From Corynebacterium suranareeae (GTDB lineage Bacteria; Actinomycetota; Actinomycetes; Mycobacteriales; Mycobacteriaceae): a stretch of 64,000 nt of DNA. The stretch's first letter is position 1; each line of letters opens with the position of its first letter. The notes beneath the pieces are model-generated. The model did no database searches. It saw only the letters and a list, made by a program, of their open reading frames with translations, and was not told where the DNA came from. Positions 45,881-54,848 of this stretch are shown piece by piece. The DNA lies in contig NZ_AP017369.1 in NCBI RefSeq assembly GCF_002355155.1, positions 1,984,001 through 2,048,000 of the forward strand, written 5' to 3'. A program made the translations under genes and the position numbers.

Positions 45881-45944
45881 GATTCCGCCACAACCATCTA
45901 CACAGCTGGTAGATAGAAGCGTTGAGAAGTGCTTTAAGTGTTAG
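45870..45944 (+). pseudogene. Remnant of a second endonuclease gene start
   Basis: ATG 45870 opens a 24-residue frame (MLTMIPPQPSTQLVDRSVEK, then CFKC) ending at TAG. It matches the spacing of M-x-T-M and the -QLvD- motif at the N-terminus of the 46978-48798 endonuclease (MPTMLIDTHPHLAAQLLDPD). The upstream 60 bases are nearly identical, so I take it as a decayed partial copy. Confidence 0.5.
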
Positions 45945-46639
45945 CGATTAAAGCGCCCACAAATATAACCAACAGCAAATCCAGCAAGAGCAGTTGTTGT
46001 TGCACTCTCGACAGGACGGGTGGCTATATCCTCGGCAGGACTATCGGGGCTATCAGCACTGCGCTCTTCAAGATCGCTATCATCTTTATCTTCGTCATGA
46101 AAATCAATGAGTATGCCATCAATAAAGTCATCCATGGTTGATGTGATGAAACTGGCGACTGCAATGAGCAGCAGCGCTACACACGTAATCCAAGCAGGTG
46201 TACCACTAGACGCATCAGGTGCGTTTGGAACGATGACTCCAAATGCAACACAGTAGACAACTCCAGGAATTAGTAGCCCATAAATAACAAATAGTACTGC
46301 ATAAGCAATAGCAACACTGAGCCTAGAAGAAGTCTTGCTGACGTAAAGCGCCATGCGACGTGCAATATGCGCGAACTCATGGCGACCGTGCACTACTCTA
46401 TACTTTGTTATCACCATGTAGATCACCAGGATTACTAAAGATATAATCATTGCACTGGAAGTTAGCCCTTCGGCCAATGGGAGTGGCGCAATCATCAAAG
46501 ACAGCAACAGCGATCTAATTTTGCGAACGAATAATGTGCGTAACATGCTTCCTGCAATTTGCATATTGCTGGGATCATCTTTGGTTCTATCGCGTCCACC
46601 CTTGGGGTAGTGGTCTTCAATTCTATTGGTATTAGTCAC
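45941..46639 (-). CDS. Multi-pass membrane protein inside the fractured locus
   Basis: 232 aa from GTG 46639, which has AAGGAG 11 bases upstream; the frame is open to 46720. There are four hydrophobic segments (around SLLLSLMIAPLPLAEG, AMIISLVILVIYMV, IAYAVLFVIYGLLIPGVVYC and CVALLLIAVASFIT). The hydrophilic parts are acidic (DFHDEDKDDSDLEE) and the C-terminus is GFAVGYICGRF. No family recognised. It sits with the endonuclease gene between the two coupling-protein halves, which is not explained by the fractured-gene model alone. It could be a co-inserted passenger or a transfer-apparatus membrane protein. Confidence 0.6.
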   Translation of the reverse strand: MTNTNRIEDHYPKGGRDRTKDDPSNMQIAGSMLRTLFVRKIRSLLLSLMIAPLPLAEGLTSSAMIISLVILVIYMVITKYRVVHGRHEFAHIARRMALYVSKTSSRLSVAIAYAVLFVIYGLLIPGVVYCVAFGVIVPNAPDASSGTPAWITCVALLLIAVASFITSTMDDFIDGILIDFHDEDKDDSDLEERSADSPDSPAEDIATRPVESATTTALAGFAVGYICGRFNR

Positions 46640-46918
46640 TGGACTTTTTTCTCCTTGTGTAAATGTTCCCGAAAATAGTAGATTCATCCCGCTTTTAGGA
46701 ACGGTAATTAACTCTGTCAATGAAACTGTGAAGTAAAAGCAGTTTCAATAAAAGCACATCTATACGTGCTCTCACTATCACTGTGCGCGCATCATAAAAA
46801 CGCGCAAGCACTATATAAATATCAACAGTTTCTACACAATAATCAGAAAACAATAAATAAGCTGGTCACCGCAGCAACTCACCCCACCCGGCCCCCTTTT
46901 CCCTCGCTGACACCGGAG

Positions 46919-46988
46919 TCACCATAAACACCGTTTCCAGACACAGAAACTAATTGAGCATATTGTAAAATATAGCTATGCCAACAAT
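46919..46988 (+). repeat. Direct repeat copy B (partner 45811-45880)
   Basis: Includes the presumed promoter and the first codons of the endonuclease gene. It is 66/70 identical to copy A. Together the copies flank the membrane-protein gene. Confidence 0.88.
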
Positions 46989-48798
46989 GCTTATTGATAC
47001 CCACCCACATCTTGCAGCACAACTTCTTGATCCTGATTTAGGCAAACTTCTTACCGCTGGCTCCAACAAAAAGGTCCAGTGGCAATGCCCTGAGCACGCT
47101 GATCATATCTGGACAGCCTCGGTGAATAACCGAACCAATGCGAAGAACCCGCGCTGCCCATATTGTGCCAGCACGCGAGTATTAGCTGGATTTAATGACC
47201 TTGCCACCACTCACCCACATCTCGCTGTGCAGCTGGTTGACCAAGATATTGCCCTCACCATTTCTGCTGGTTCTGGCAAAAAGCAACTGTGGCAGTGTGC
47301 AGTAAACCCCAAGCACCAGTGGTTGGCTACGCCAAATAATCGCACGAGTACTAAATCTGCGAGTTCGGGTTGTCCCTATTGCGCAAATCGAGCAGTCTTA
47401 GTCGGTGACAATGACTTTGCAACAACCCACCCCGAACTTGCAGCGCAGTTAGTAGATCAATCTGCAGCGACAACCTTTACAGCCGGCCACAACAAGCCTG
47501 TTGAGTGGATCTGTTGCAAACATGAGCCACCATTTATCTGGAAAACCTCACCAATTTTGCGTGTACGACAGAACACCCAGTGTCCTGTGTGCTCCGAACG
47601 AGCTGTGGCACCAACACTTAATGATCTTGCAACCACTCACCCTAAACTTGCCGAGCAAATCACAGACCCTCAACCAAACGGCATGAGTGCCACAACTATT
47701 ATCCCAACCATCAGTAGGGGCTCCCATACGCAATTAACATGGCAATGTTCTAAAAATCATGACCATCAGTGGATCGCTACAGTGAAAGATCGAGTTCGCG
47801 GGACAGATTGCCCCACCTGCGCAAATACAGGGACATCACGTAAAGAAGCCGAGCTTGTTGAGGTCATCCGAGCATTGCTCCCAAACACTGATGTCCAGCA
47901 AGGTGCGCTCATTAATGGGCGTACTGGTAATCGAGGTGCATCGCCATCAACCGATGTACTCATACCGTCCAAAAATCTCGCTATCGAGTTCAACGGCCTG
48001 TACTGGCACTCTGAGCTTTTCCTCAAAGATAAGCATTATCATGCGAACAAATCGGCTCTCGCAGAACAAGCCGGCGTGCAGCTTATTCATGTGTGGGAGG
48101 ACGACTGGAATCTTCGCCGCGACATTGTGATCCGCATGATCGCGCACAAGCTTCATGCAACCCATAATCTCGGCACCGTCCTACCAGCAGAAACCACTGA
48201 CCCGCGTGTGTCCACCACAGCCTTTGCCCGCACACTCACACCAACTGCAGTCTCTGGTTCACATGCTGCTGCATTCTTGAACAGGAACCATATTCAGGGT
48301 GCTGTCTCGGCCACCAAGCATCTAGCCCTGTGCGATAACAACGGTGACATTCGAGCACTACTATCGGTGCGCTCACCAAAAAACAATGCCCGCATGTATC
48401 GCAAAAAAGGCACATGGGAGATCCAGCGCTATGCGACACTCGGTAACGTCCCTGGCGGTTTTACTAGGCTGCTAAAGTTTGCCGAACACACACTCAACGA
48501 ACACGGCACAGTGCTCAAACAATGGATCTCGTTTTCTGCAGCAGATGTCTCTGACGGTGGTTTGTATCGAGCTGCCGGCTTTACTGCTGAGCAACAGCTT
48601 GCACCGGATTATCGCTATGTCGGTGGCGCAACAGGTTGGCGCCGAACACCCAAAGAAAGCTTCCAACGCAAGCGATTTAGAGACGACCCAGCGTTGCTGT
48701 GGAACGAATCTTGGACAGAGCACGAAGCAGCGCTCAACAACGAGCTGTACAGAATCTACGATGCCGGCAAAACCCGGTGGGTTAAAAATGTTGCTTGA
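46978..48798 (+). CDS. Homing endonuclease, zinc-ribbon repeats plus Vsr/EDxHD domain
   Basis: 606 aa. The N-terminal ~290 residues hold four repeats of 'ATTHP.LA.Q..D...kv.WqC...H.W.a...nR....CP.Ca', each a Cys-type zinc ribbon. Residues ~300-405 form a Vsr-like nuclease: STDVLIPSKNLAIEFNGLYW (acidic residues), then HSE, then H..K, then QLIHVWEDDW. A C-terminal domain (~410-606) follows. This matches the free-standing Vsr-type homing nucleases seen between split-intein genes ('fractured genes', Dassa and colleagues, from memory). It would cut unbroken alleles and spread the fracture. There is no ribosome site, so it may be leaderless. It runs opposite to the coupling-protein halves. Confidence 0.85.
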   Translation: MPTMLIDTHPHLAAQLLDPDLGKLLTAGSNKKVQWQCPEHADHIWTASVNNRTNAKNPRCPYCASTRVLAGFNDLATTHPHLAVQLVDQDIALTISAGSGKKQLWQCAVNPKHQWLATPNNRTSTKSASSGCPYCANRAVLVGDNDFATTHPELAAQLVDQSAATTFTAGHNKPVEWICCKHEPPFIWKTSPILRVRQNTQCPVCSERAVAPTLNDLATTHPKLAEQITDPQPNGMSATTIIPTISRGSHTQLTWQCSKNHDHQWIATVKDRVRGTDCPTCANTGTSRKEAELVEVIRALLPNTDVQQGALINGRTGNRGASPSTDVLIPSKNLAIEFNGLYWHSELFLKDKHYHANKSALAEQAGVQLIHVWEDDWNLRRDIVIRMIAHKLHATHNLGTVLPAETTDPRVSTTAFARTLTPTAVSGSHAAAFLNRNHIQGAVSATKHLALCDNNGDIRALLSVRSPKNNARMYRKKGTWEIQRYATLGNVPGGFTRLLKFAEHTLNEHGTVLKQWISFSAADVSDGGLYRAAGFTAEQQLAPDYRYVGGATGWRRTPKESFQRKRFRDDPALLWNESWTEHEAALNNELYRIYDAGKTRWVKNVA

Positions 48799-48812
48799 TT
48801 GTATACAACGAA

Positions 48813-48847
48813 AACAACCCCCTGAGGATAATCATCAGGGGGTTGTT
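48813..48847. terminator. Bidirectional terminator
   Basis: AACAACCCCCTGA (48813-48825) pairs perfectly with TCAGGGGGTTGTT (48835-48847). It lies between the convergent endonuclease and coupling-protein N-part genes. Confidence 0.85.
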
Positions 48848-48860
48848 CTGTTTCAACTCA

Positions 48861-51800
48861 TTATGCTGCGCTTGCTGCATCCTGCTCGGCAGGAACCACA
48901 ATCACTTCCCACAAATGCTCATCACACGCCTCTGTGGTTGAGCCATCTTTACGTGTCACTGTGAACACGTCCCGCTCACCTTGTGGGAACACGCCGTCAA
49001 TCTCGCTGACCGTTCCCTTTGGGGTAAGCACCTTCATGCCCTCTTCTGCTTCGCCCATCGTGACCCATCCATCGGGTGTTGCGATCTTCGCCGTCAACGG
49101 CTGCGCATTACCTTGGAGAATCTTGTCTGAGGCTTCGCCATACACCTGCGTCAATTGCTGCAGTGTCTGCAGGATCAACGTAAATTGCTGTTCCTGACCC
49201 AAACCAATCGAAAGCATGGTTTCAAACCCTGCGATTCCGTGCCCTTCCGATTGCAAATTTCCCAACTCATCCAACATGAACCGAGTCTTATAATCCGGCT
49301 TCTGGTTCTCGCGTGTCATATACGACGAGTCAAAATTCAGATCCACTAGCTGTTTGATAAGAATCAAAATCAACTTCGCATATTTCATAAGATGCGGAGG
49401 CGTTACGAAAAACACTGCCTTAGGCTTCTCCGAATACCGCACACTCAGAGCCGACACCGCATCAACCATCGCATCAACCTGCTTGATCATGTCGTGACCA
49501 GGCATATTGATCTGCTCCTGCGTGAGCTGGTTAAGATTCAGTTTCTTCGTCTTAAACTGCACATGCCCTGGAACAAAGTCACCAGCATCGTTTTTCACCA
49601 GCTCAATCAGCAGACCATTCTTAATGATCTTCTCATCGGTCACCGGATCAGTAATAAACGCACGGCCTTTAAGGTTCGTTTGGTAGCCCTTGGTGAACTT
49701 GAAGAACAACGTCTTGATCAAAGTGCCAGAAGTGCCGTTGAGAATCCGCAAACGCAAGTACGCAGTATTACTCGGGAACGAATCCTTAATATAAAACCGC
49801 GCCCAACCCTCAACCGACAACGTGTCATCATGAACAAAATTCTTACCCAACGGCTTGGTGAACTTGGCGTCACTGTAGGCATCCCATTTCACCTGTGATC
49901 CAACCAAGTTGTAGCGCTTCACATAGGGGGCTGCAAAACGAACACCCATGCGCCGTGGAAACGACAATCCGGCCAAGTCAACATTCTGACTTAGTGTGCC
50001 TGAGGTTAACGTTGAAATTGTGGGGTCTGTAAAGAAGGACATCGCTGTAATCGCGATACCGTAGACCGACGCGATCATTTTTTCAGCGCCACCCATTGCT
50101 TTCAGGGCCTTATCTGCGTTGCCTACCAAAGTACGAACACTGGACTTTGGCAGACCGTCTGTGGCACTAAAGAACAAGGTGAGCATGTCTTTTTCTTTCT
50201 CACCCTCCCACAGAAACATTTCGTTCTCTTCGGCCTCTGTCACAGCATCCTGGAACATCATGGCTGCATTTTCATCAGTCTCTAAGTTACCGAATTCACC
50301 GGCACGTGCACGTTCATTAAGCCGCTCAACGGGGTTCTTCAGCTTCTTTGCCGAAAGCTGCACAAAGAGCTGGTAGCAGTTGTAGAGCGTTACTTTGCCC
50401 CACATCTGATCAATACGTGTATCGAGGACTTTGGCATCCCAATTCTCAGCTGCAGCCTGCTTGCGCATCTCGCGCTCCTCTTCCAAATAGAAGTCGATAA
50501 GACCATAGGCTGCACGCTTGAAGGCATTGTTGGCCGCATTCGGCCATACCGGATCATCGGCACCGTCCACCGGAAAGAACACCTCTGCGATATTTTCCAC
50601 ATAGGTTGCGCACTTCATCCCGTTACCTTCGCGAGCTGCTTCGGCTGCTAATCCCAACGGGTTATAAATATCAGTTTTCAGGTTGTTAATCAGGTTAAAC
50701 TGAACAACCTGAAAACCGCGCTTAGACATCCGAACATAATTTTTCTTCAGCAACTCGCCTTTAGGGTCGTTGATACACATATTGTTCGGTCGAGTTTCCC
50801 GTGTCCACATGTCGATCATTGGCTCAATGTAGGTCTGACCCTTACCTGCACGAGTCATAGCCAGCACCAACGTGTTCACCGGAGCCTCATCGACGACATA
50901 GGCGCCAGCTGGTCGCTGCGGCTCATAATCGGGGAATTCCCAATCCTCATTGATGTGCTGCGCAACAGTATCCTGCTTACCAGTCTTGTCGCGATTACTA
51001 CCGCCAGGGTTCCATTCAATCGTTGTCGGATTAAAAAACCGTCGCAGCTCAGGAAGGTTCGGCACGTCTGACTTATCAAAAATCGAGTGACTAAATTCGT
51101 TGTCAATCATCGGCAAACTCTTAGTCACCGGCTGTCCTGCATTGTCATAGAGCACCTCACCCTTTTCGGAGACAATTTCACCGGTGTCGTTGTCGATAAT
51201 TGTCTCCTGCGCAAACTGTGTCACATCCACCTTTTTCAAACCCTTATTCGACAACATCACATGAGAAATCATGCTTGAGGGCTGGACTGGTGAGTGTGCA
51301 CCGACATCAGGGAACAAGCTCAAATCGCGCACAATCTCCTGCGGAATAGCCAAACGCGCGTCATTAGTGTGCTGGTTAATATCCGTGGTGTCCACAGCAA
51401 CATTCTGAGTCTCTAACTGACGCATCATAGCTGCACGTGACATCGCATACACACCTGTTGCAATAGCAATCACAAACATCACCCGAATAAGACTGGTGTG
51501 CCCAAATAACAGCCAGCTACCCACCGAATTATCAATAGGTTCTGGTGCATCAAAGCCATGTTCTGCGAACACACTAGCTACATAATCGGCGTACCACACT
51601 GGCTCTTTAGGCACGCTACGTGTACAGTCACCAAAATTATTGCCAAATTCATCAAGCGGTTGGTAGCACGTGGTGTGAGCACTACTGGTGCCAATTTGCT
51701 GTTCGACGGCAACGTAATAGGGCCTCACACCAAGCTCATCGAAAAGCTCTTCATCATAGGGTGAGCTAGTATTCATCATTGTCTGGACCAAAAGCCCGAT

Positions 51801-52079
51801 GCCGCCCCAGACCAACCACATCACGATCAGTACAAACACACCCAAAATTGCAGCGCCCACCTCAACCCACATTGGTGAGCGCATTTCTCCAATTTCACCA
51901 CGTGCTAATTGCTGCTCATTATGCACATCGCGGTTGCGGGCTTTATCTGTTACCCGCTGTTTTCGCAGCTGATCAAATGTGCGATCAGTCTGTTTCAGAT
52001 CTTTGGTCCCACCACCTTTAAAGGTCTTGCCACCAGACACATTGTCATAGTCGCGTTTGCTTGAACCAAATAACGCCAT
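48861..52079 (-). CDS. Coupling protein (VirD4/TraG-type), N-terminal part with IntN
   Basis: 1072 aa. Two N-terminal membrane segments (ILGVFVLIVMWLVWGGIGLL near residue 75; VMFVIAIATGVYA near 200) anchor it. The ATPase has Walker A VLAMTRAGKGQT near 410, Walker B INDPKGEL near 440, and MLDELGNLQSEG...FETMLS near 940, then ILQTLQQLTQVYGEAS...ILQGN. Intein residues AQPLTAKIATPDGWVTMGEA start at 992 and run to the stop. The protein therefore lacks the end of the RecA-like core unless spliced to 44190-45713. In conjugation these hexameric ATPases bring relaxase-bound DNA to the transfer pore. ATG 52079 was chosen over an open upstream stretch that crosses a terminator hairpin. Confidence 0.9.
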   Translation of the reverse strand: MALFGSSKRDYDNVSGGKTFKGGGTKDLKQTDRTFDQLRKQRVTDKARNRDVHNEQQLARGEIGEMRSPMWVEVGAAILGVFVLIVMWLVWGGIGLLVQTMMNTSSPYDEELFDELGVRPYYVAVEQQIGTSSAHTTCYQPLDEFGNNFGDCTRSVPKEPVWYADYVASVFAEHGFDAPEPIDNSVGSWLLFGHTSLIRVMFVIAIATGVYAMSRAAMMRQLETQNVAVDTTDINQHTNDARLAIPQEIVRDLSLFPDVGAHSPVQPSSMISHVMLSNKGLKKVDVTQFAQETIIDNDTGEIVSEKGEVLYDNAGQPVTKSLPMIDNEFSHSIFDKSDVPNLPELRRFFNPTTIEWNPGGSNRDKTGKQDTVAQHINEDWEFPDYEPQRPAGAYVVDEAPVNTLVLAMTRAGKGQTYIEPMIDMWTRETRPNNMCINDPKGELLKKNYVRMSKRGFQVVQFNLINNLKTDIYNPLGLAAEAAREGNGMKCATYVENIAEVFFPVDGADDPVWPNAANNAFKRAAYGLIDFYLEEEREMRKQAAAENWDAKVLDTRIDQMWGKVTLYNCYQLFVQLSAKKLKNPVERLNERARAGEFGNLETDENAAMMFQDAVTEAEENEMFLWEGEKEKDMLTLFFSATDGLPKSSVRTLVGNADKALKAMGGAEKMIASVYGIAITAMSFFTDPTISTLTSGTLSQNVDLAGLSFPRRMGVRFAAPYVKRYNLVGSQVKWDAYSDAKFTKPLGKNFVHDDTLSVEGWARFYIKDSFPSNTAYLRLRILNGTSGTLIKTLFFKFTKGYQTNLKGRAFITDPVTDEKIIKNGLLIELVKNDAGDFVPGHVQFKTKKLNLNQLTQEQINMPGHDMIKQVDAMVDAVSALSVRYSEKPKAVFFVTPPHLMKYAKLILILIKQLVDLNFDSSYMTRENQKPDYKTRFMLDELGNLQSEGHGIAGFETMLSIGLGQEQQFTLILQTLQQLTQVYGEASDKILQGNAQPLTAKIATPDGWVTMGEAEEGMKVLTPKGTVSEIDGVFPQGERDVFTVTRKDGSTTEACDEHLWEVIVVPAEQDAASAA
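48864..49106 (-). other. N-terminal split-intein half (IntN)
   Basis: 81 residues from Ala1 to the C-terminus. Block A-like TPDGWVTMGE; block B-like TTEACDEHLW with His and Trp two apart. Ala1 and HLW fit class 3 (direct attack by the block F Cys). Confidence 0.85.
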
Positions 52080-52113
52080 TGTCCTTGCCTTTCTGTTGAT
52101 TATTGCTATACAA

Positions 52114-52147
52114 ATGCCCGCCACACAATTTCTTATGTGGCGGGCAT
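52114..52147 (-). terminator. 12-bp hairpin between transfer genes
   Basis: ATGCCCGCCACA (52114-52125) pairs with TGTGGCGGGCAT (52136-52147), just after the stop of the 52183-54708 gene in the - direction. Confidence 0.7.
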
Positions 52148-52182
52148 CAACCTGACTACTTTGGAACCCACAATGCGATCTT

Positions 52183-54708
52183 TTAGAAGAACACTCCACC
52201 AGCGACCAAGCCGGCAATCAGCGCCGTAACAGCACTACCGACAATCATGAAAACGTAGCTTTGATCTTTCTGCTTCAAAGACTCAACAAAGCTCATCGAG
52301 TTCGCCTCAGCCTGATCCGAACGCTCACGCTCGGCAGCCATTTCAATCTCGTGTACTTCATTGTTTGCACGAATCTGTTCTTCCATACGCTTCAACGCCG
52401 CTTCAGCATCTAGGCGTGCGGTGGTAATTTCTCGCTCAGCACGTTCTTCCGATGCAGCGACAATAGTGTCGCGACGCTTAAGCTCTGCTGCAAACTCCTT
52501 CTCCTGGCGCTCAAGTGCCTGTCGCTGGGAGGCGATCATCTTGTCAGTCTCGACGCGGATACCCTCGATGCGCTCTTCGGCTTCCTTGGTTAGCTGTGCC
52601 ACGCGATTATCCGCAGCAAGCTTCTGCTCATTCACCGATGCCAAACGCAGATCATCTTCGCGGTGATCAGCAATAAACTTGTCAAGGTCACCAATGAAAC
52701 CGTCGAAAGTTGCTCGTTGCAGTTCCGCCTGGCGCTCCACAATGGGTCGCAGCTCGTCAATAATGCGAGATTCTGCAGCGTTAGCCCGTTCACCAGCACG
52801 TGCACGACGCAGTGTGTTCATGCGTGCTGTGTAATCCTCAATAGTGCGATCCCGCAGGCTCGTCAGCTCTCGACCTACTGCCTCAAGTGATGCAGTATGC
52901 CGTGGCATATGGCGGCGGTCGTACTCCACGCGCTGTTCTGCGATCTTTGCCATGACATATTCTTCACGGTTCGCCTCATACTCCTGCTGCAATTGCTGAC
53001 GACGCTCTGACTCCACGCGCTGTTGATCACCAGCCATAACATCGCGGTCACGCTCAATGGCGCGGTAAACCTCGTAGAATTCGGAATCCTTATTATCCAG
53101 TCCAAGATCACGAGCGATCTCAAGATTAGAGCGATCGTTTAGAGCAATATACATCGCGCGTACTTCTTCATAATCACGCTGATGCTGGTCAAGCAGCTGA
53201 CCATTAAATACCGTCACCAATGTACGAAGCTGATCACCTAACCACGGTGTAGTCTCCTGGAATTGCGGCATCGCTACCTGGAACGGTGCCCTAGTCAGAG
53301 CGTTATTGAAGTTTGCTTCATCGACATACAGCCCCAAGTCGTCATTAACATAACGTTTGGTGACAGCATCGCCCACTTGATCAGCGTCAAAGCTTCGGTC
53401 ATCAGCTGCGTGCACCTGCGCCAATGCTGCCTGAGAATCCTGAACCGGATTGTAAGCCAGTGCTTGTGCAAGATCTTCTCGCAGAGCATTCAGCTCTGAA
53501 CCAGTCTTTGCTTGCACGGACTCAGACACACCACGAATCAGCGCCTGGATCTGCTCATCAGACATACCGGCTACTGGTGCTGGTGCTACACCAGATGCAC
53601 CAAAATCTGGCTCATCGTCACCGCCGAAAGGATCGTCTTCTACTACATCACCAAAAGGTGCCTCGTCATCGTCACCAAAAGGATCTGCATCGGCTACCGT
53701 TTCTGCAAGCGCCTCATCCGCGGACTCATCCTCAGGCTCGGTAGCCTCTACATCGTCAATACCAAAACCATCACTGAAATCCGGCGTATCCACCTGTTCT
53801 GCTAGTTCGGCATCATCAAGGCTCGCAATAACCACTGTGTCATGGGACTCCTGTGCATCAGCATCCACTACGTCTGCGCTGTGAAGCACCGGCTGTGGCG
53901 CTACATGATGCTTGCCCTGCAACTTGGTGAACACGTGCACAATATTGTCAATGATCTCTGCACTGCTCGGATAGGAGCCCGCATTAAGCTTTTCGCGAAT
54001 GAGATCATCAGTGATAACTCCCGCTGCATTGACACCCTCAAGACCATAGGGCACGTCACCATCTTCGTCATCAATATCTACCTCCGAGGTCTCGTTCAAT
54101 ACCTCCAAGAACGTCGCGATAACCTCGAAATCAACCACGTCTTCGAGGTCAGTCGCACCACTAAGTACGTCACCAACCTCTGCAAAAATGTCACCGCGTG
54201 CCGAAGCGCTGTTTTTCGCTGGCACCTTGAACACCACCAGCTCACCCGTATCCGGTTCAATTGCAGCGACACCGTAGTGCCAGCGCGCCTTGTTGCGCAG
54301 CAGATCAAATTCATCCATACGATCAAAAGAGGCTTCATCTGGAATGACACCGAGTACATCATTATCGAGCAGTTCAGGCGTAACCACAGAATGAATATCA
54401 TCGTTGATCACCAGATTGATGATCGTGCCCTTATCCTCATTGCTCTTTTCTTTGGCATTGAGCCCACCGAATTGTGGATCGTGAGTTGGTAGCAGCATGA
54501 CTACCCAACCGGTCTCACCTGGCAAGGCGAATGCGTCATTGCGACGCATAACCTCGACTGCAGCACCTGGTTCGGTTTCCTGAATGACCGAAGCGAGTCG
54601 TTCTTCTTTGCGCAATGGCTTTAGTGCCGCATCGCCAGAAACAGCCCCCTCCCCCACTCCATGAGAGTTTTTCGCTTTGGTAAAGCGATTTTTCAATGAA
54701 TCGAGCAT
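52183..54708 (-). CDS. Tail-anchored coiled-coil protein, 841 aa
   Basis: The N-terminal ~250 residues have several alternating strand-like segments. Residues ~300-400 are acidic and low-complexity (FGDDDEAPFGDVVEDDPFGG). Residues ~550-810 form long charged coiled coils (e.g. EEERIEGIRVETDKM-like, ERAEREITTARLDAEAALKR). The last ~25 residues are one membrane span (FMIVGSAVTALIAGLVAGGV, then FF). The layout suggests a cytoplasmic scaffold anchored by its C-terminus. It lies between the AAA+ ATPase and the coupling protein in the transfer module, so a structural role in transfer is likely by context only. ATG follows CAGGGGTT. Confidence 0.6.
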   Translation of the reverse strand: MLDSLKNRFTKAKNSHGVGEGAVSGDAALKPLRKEERLASVIQETEPGAAVEVMRRNDAFALPGETGWVVMLLPTHDPQFGGLNAKEKSNEDKGTIINLVINDDIHSVVTPELLDNDVLGVIPDEASFDRMDEFDLLRNKARWHYGVAAIEPDTGELVVFKVPAKNSASARGDIFAEVGDVLSGATDLEDVVDFEVIATFLEVLNETSEVDIDDEDGDVPYGLEGVNAAGVITDDLIREKLNAGSYPSSAEIIDNIVHVFTKLQGKHHVAPQPVLHSADVVDADAQESHDTVVIASLDDAELAEQVDTPDFSDGFGIDDVEATEPEDESADEALAETVADADPFGDDDEAPFGDVVEDDPFGGDDEPDFGASGVAPAPVAGMSDEQIQALIRGVSESVQAKTGSELNALREDLAQALAYNPVQDSQAALAQVHAADDRSFDADQVGDAVTKRYVNDDLGLYVDEANFNNALTRAPFQVAMPQFQETTPWLGDQLRTLVTVFNGQLLDQHQRDYEEVRAMYIALNDRSNLEIARDLGLDNKDSEFYEVYRAIERDRDVMAGDQQRVESERRQQLQQEYEANREEYVMAKIAEQRVEYDRRHMPRHTASLEAVGRELTSLRDRTIEDYTARMNTLRRARAGERANAAESRIIDELRPIVERQAELQRATFDGFIGDLDKFIADHREDDLRLASVNEQKLAADNRVAQLTKEAEERIEGIRVETDKMIASQRQALERQEKEFAAELKRRDTIVAASEERAEREITTARLDAEAALKRMEEQIRANNEVHEIEMAAERERSDQAEANSMSFVESLKQKDQSYVFMIVGSAVTALIAGLVAGGVFF

Positions 54709-54756
54709 AACCCCTGCTTTCCGCTGTATTTCGAGAATCTACATATGTCGAAAACT

Positions 54757-54801
54757 ATTAAAGTCGCGTAATTAATATAACACTAATTACGCGACTTTAA
54801 T
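54757..54801 (-). terminator. 18-bp perfect AT-rich palindromic hairpin
   Basis: ATTAAAGTCGCGTAATTA (54757-54774) pairs with TAATTACGCGACTTTAAT (54784-54801) around a 9-base loop. It follows the AAA+ gene in the - direction; T-rich flank on - strand. It may instead, or also, be a protein-binding palindrome. Confidence 0.6.
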
Positions 54802-54848
54802 ATTGAGTTTCTTTGTGTTTATAACTTATTCAAGCGACCCCAGAGTAA

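Noticed and set aside
46978..48798. Reading the endonuclease as a defence-type restriction enzyme or a Vsr repair enzyme
   Set aside because: The repeated zinc ribbons, the free-standing form and the position between split-intein halves fit a homing endonuclease better. Vsr repair proteins are about 150 aa and lack these repeats.
52080..52217. N-terminal extension of the coupling protein to 52217
   Set aside because: It crosses the perfect hairpin at 52114-52147 and overlaps the preceding gene's end. ATG 52079 gives a protein with the normal membrane-anchor layout.
53842..54492. 216-codon + strand open frame
   Set aside because: Antisense to the tail-anchored coiled-coil gene; rich in His/Cys/Ile as shadow frames are, with no start signal.
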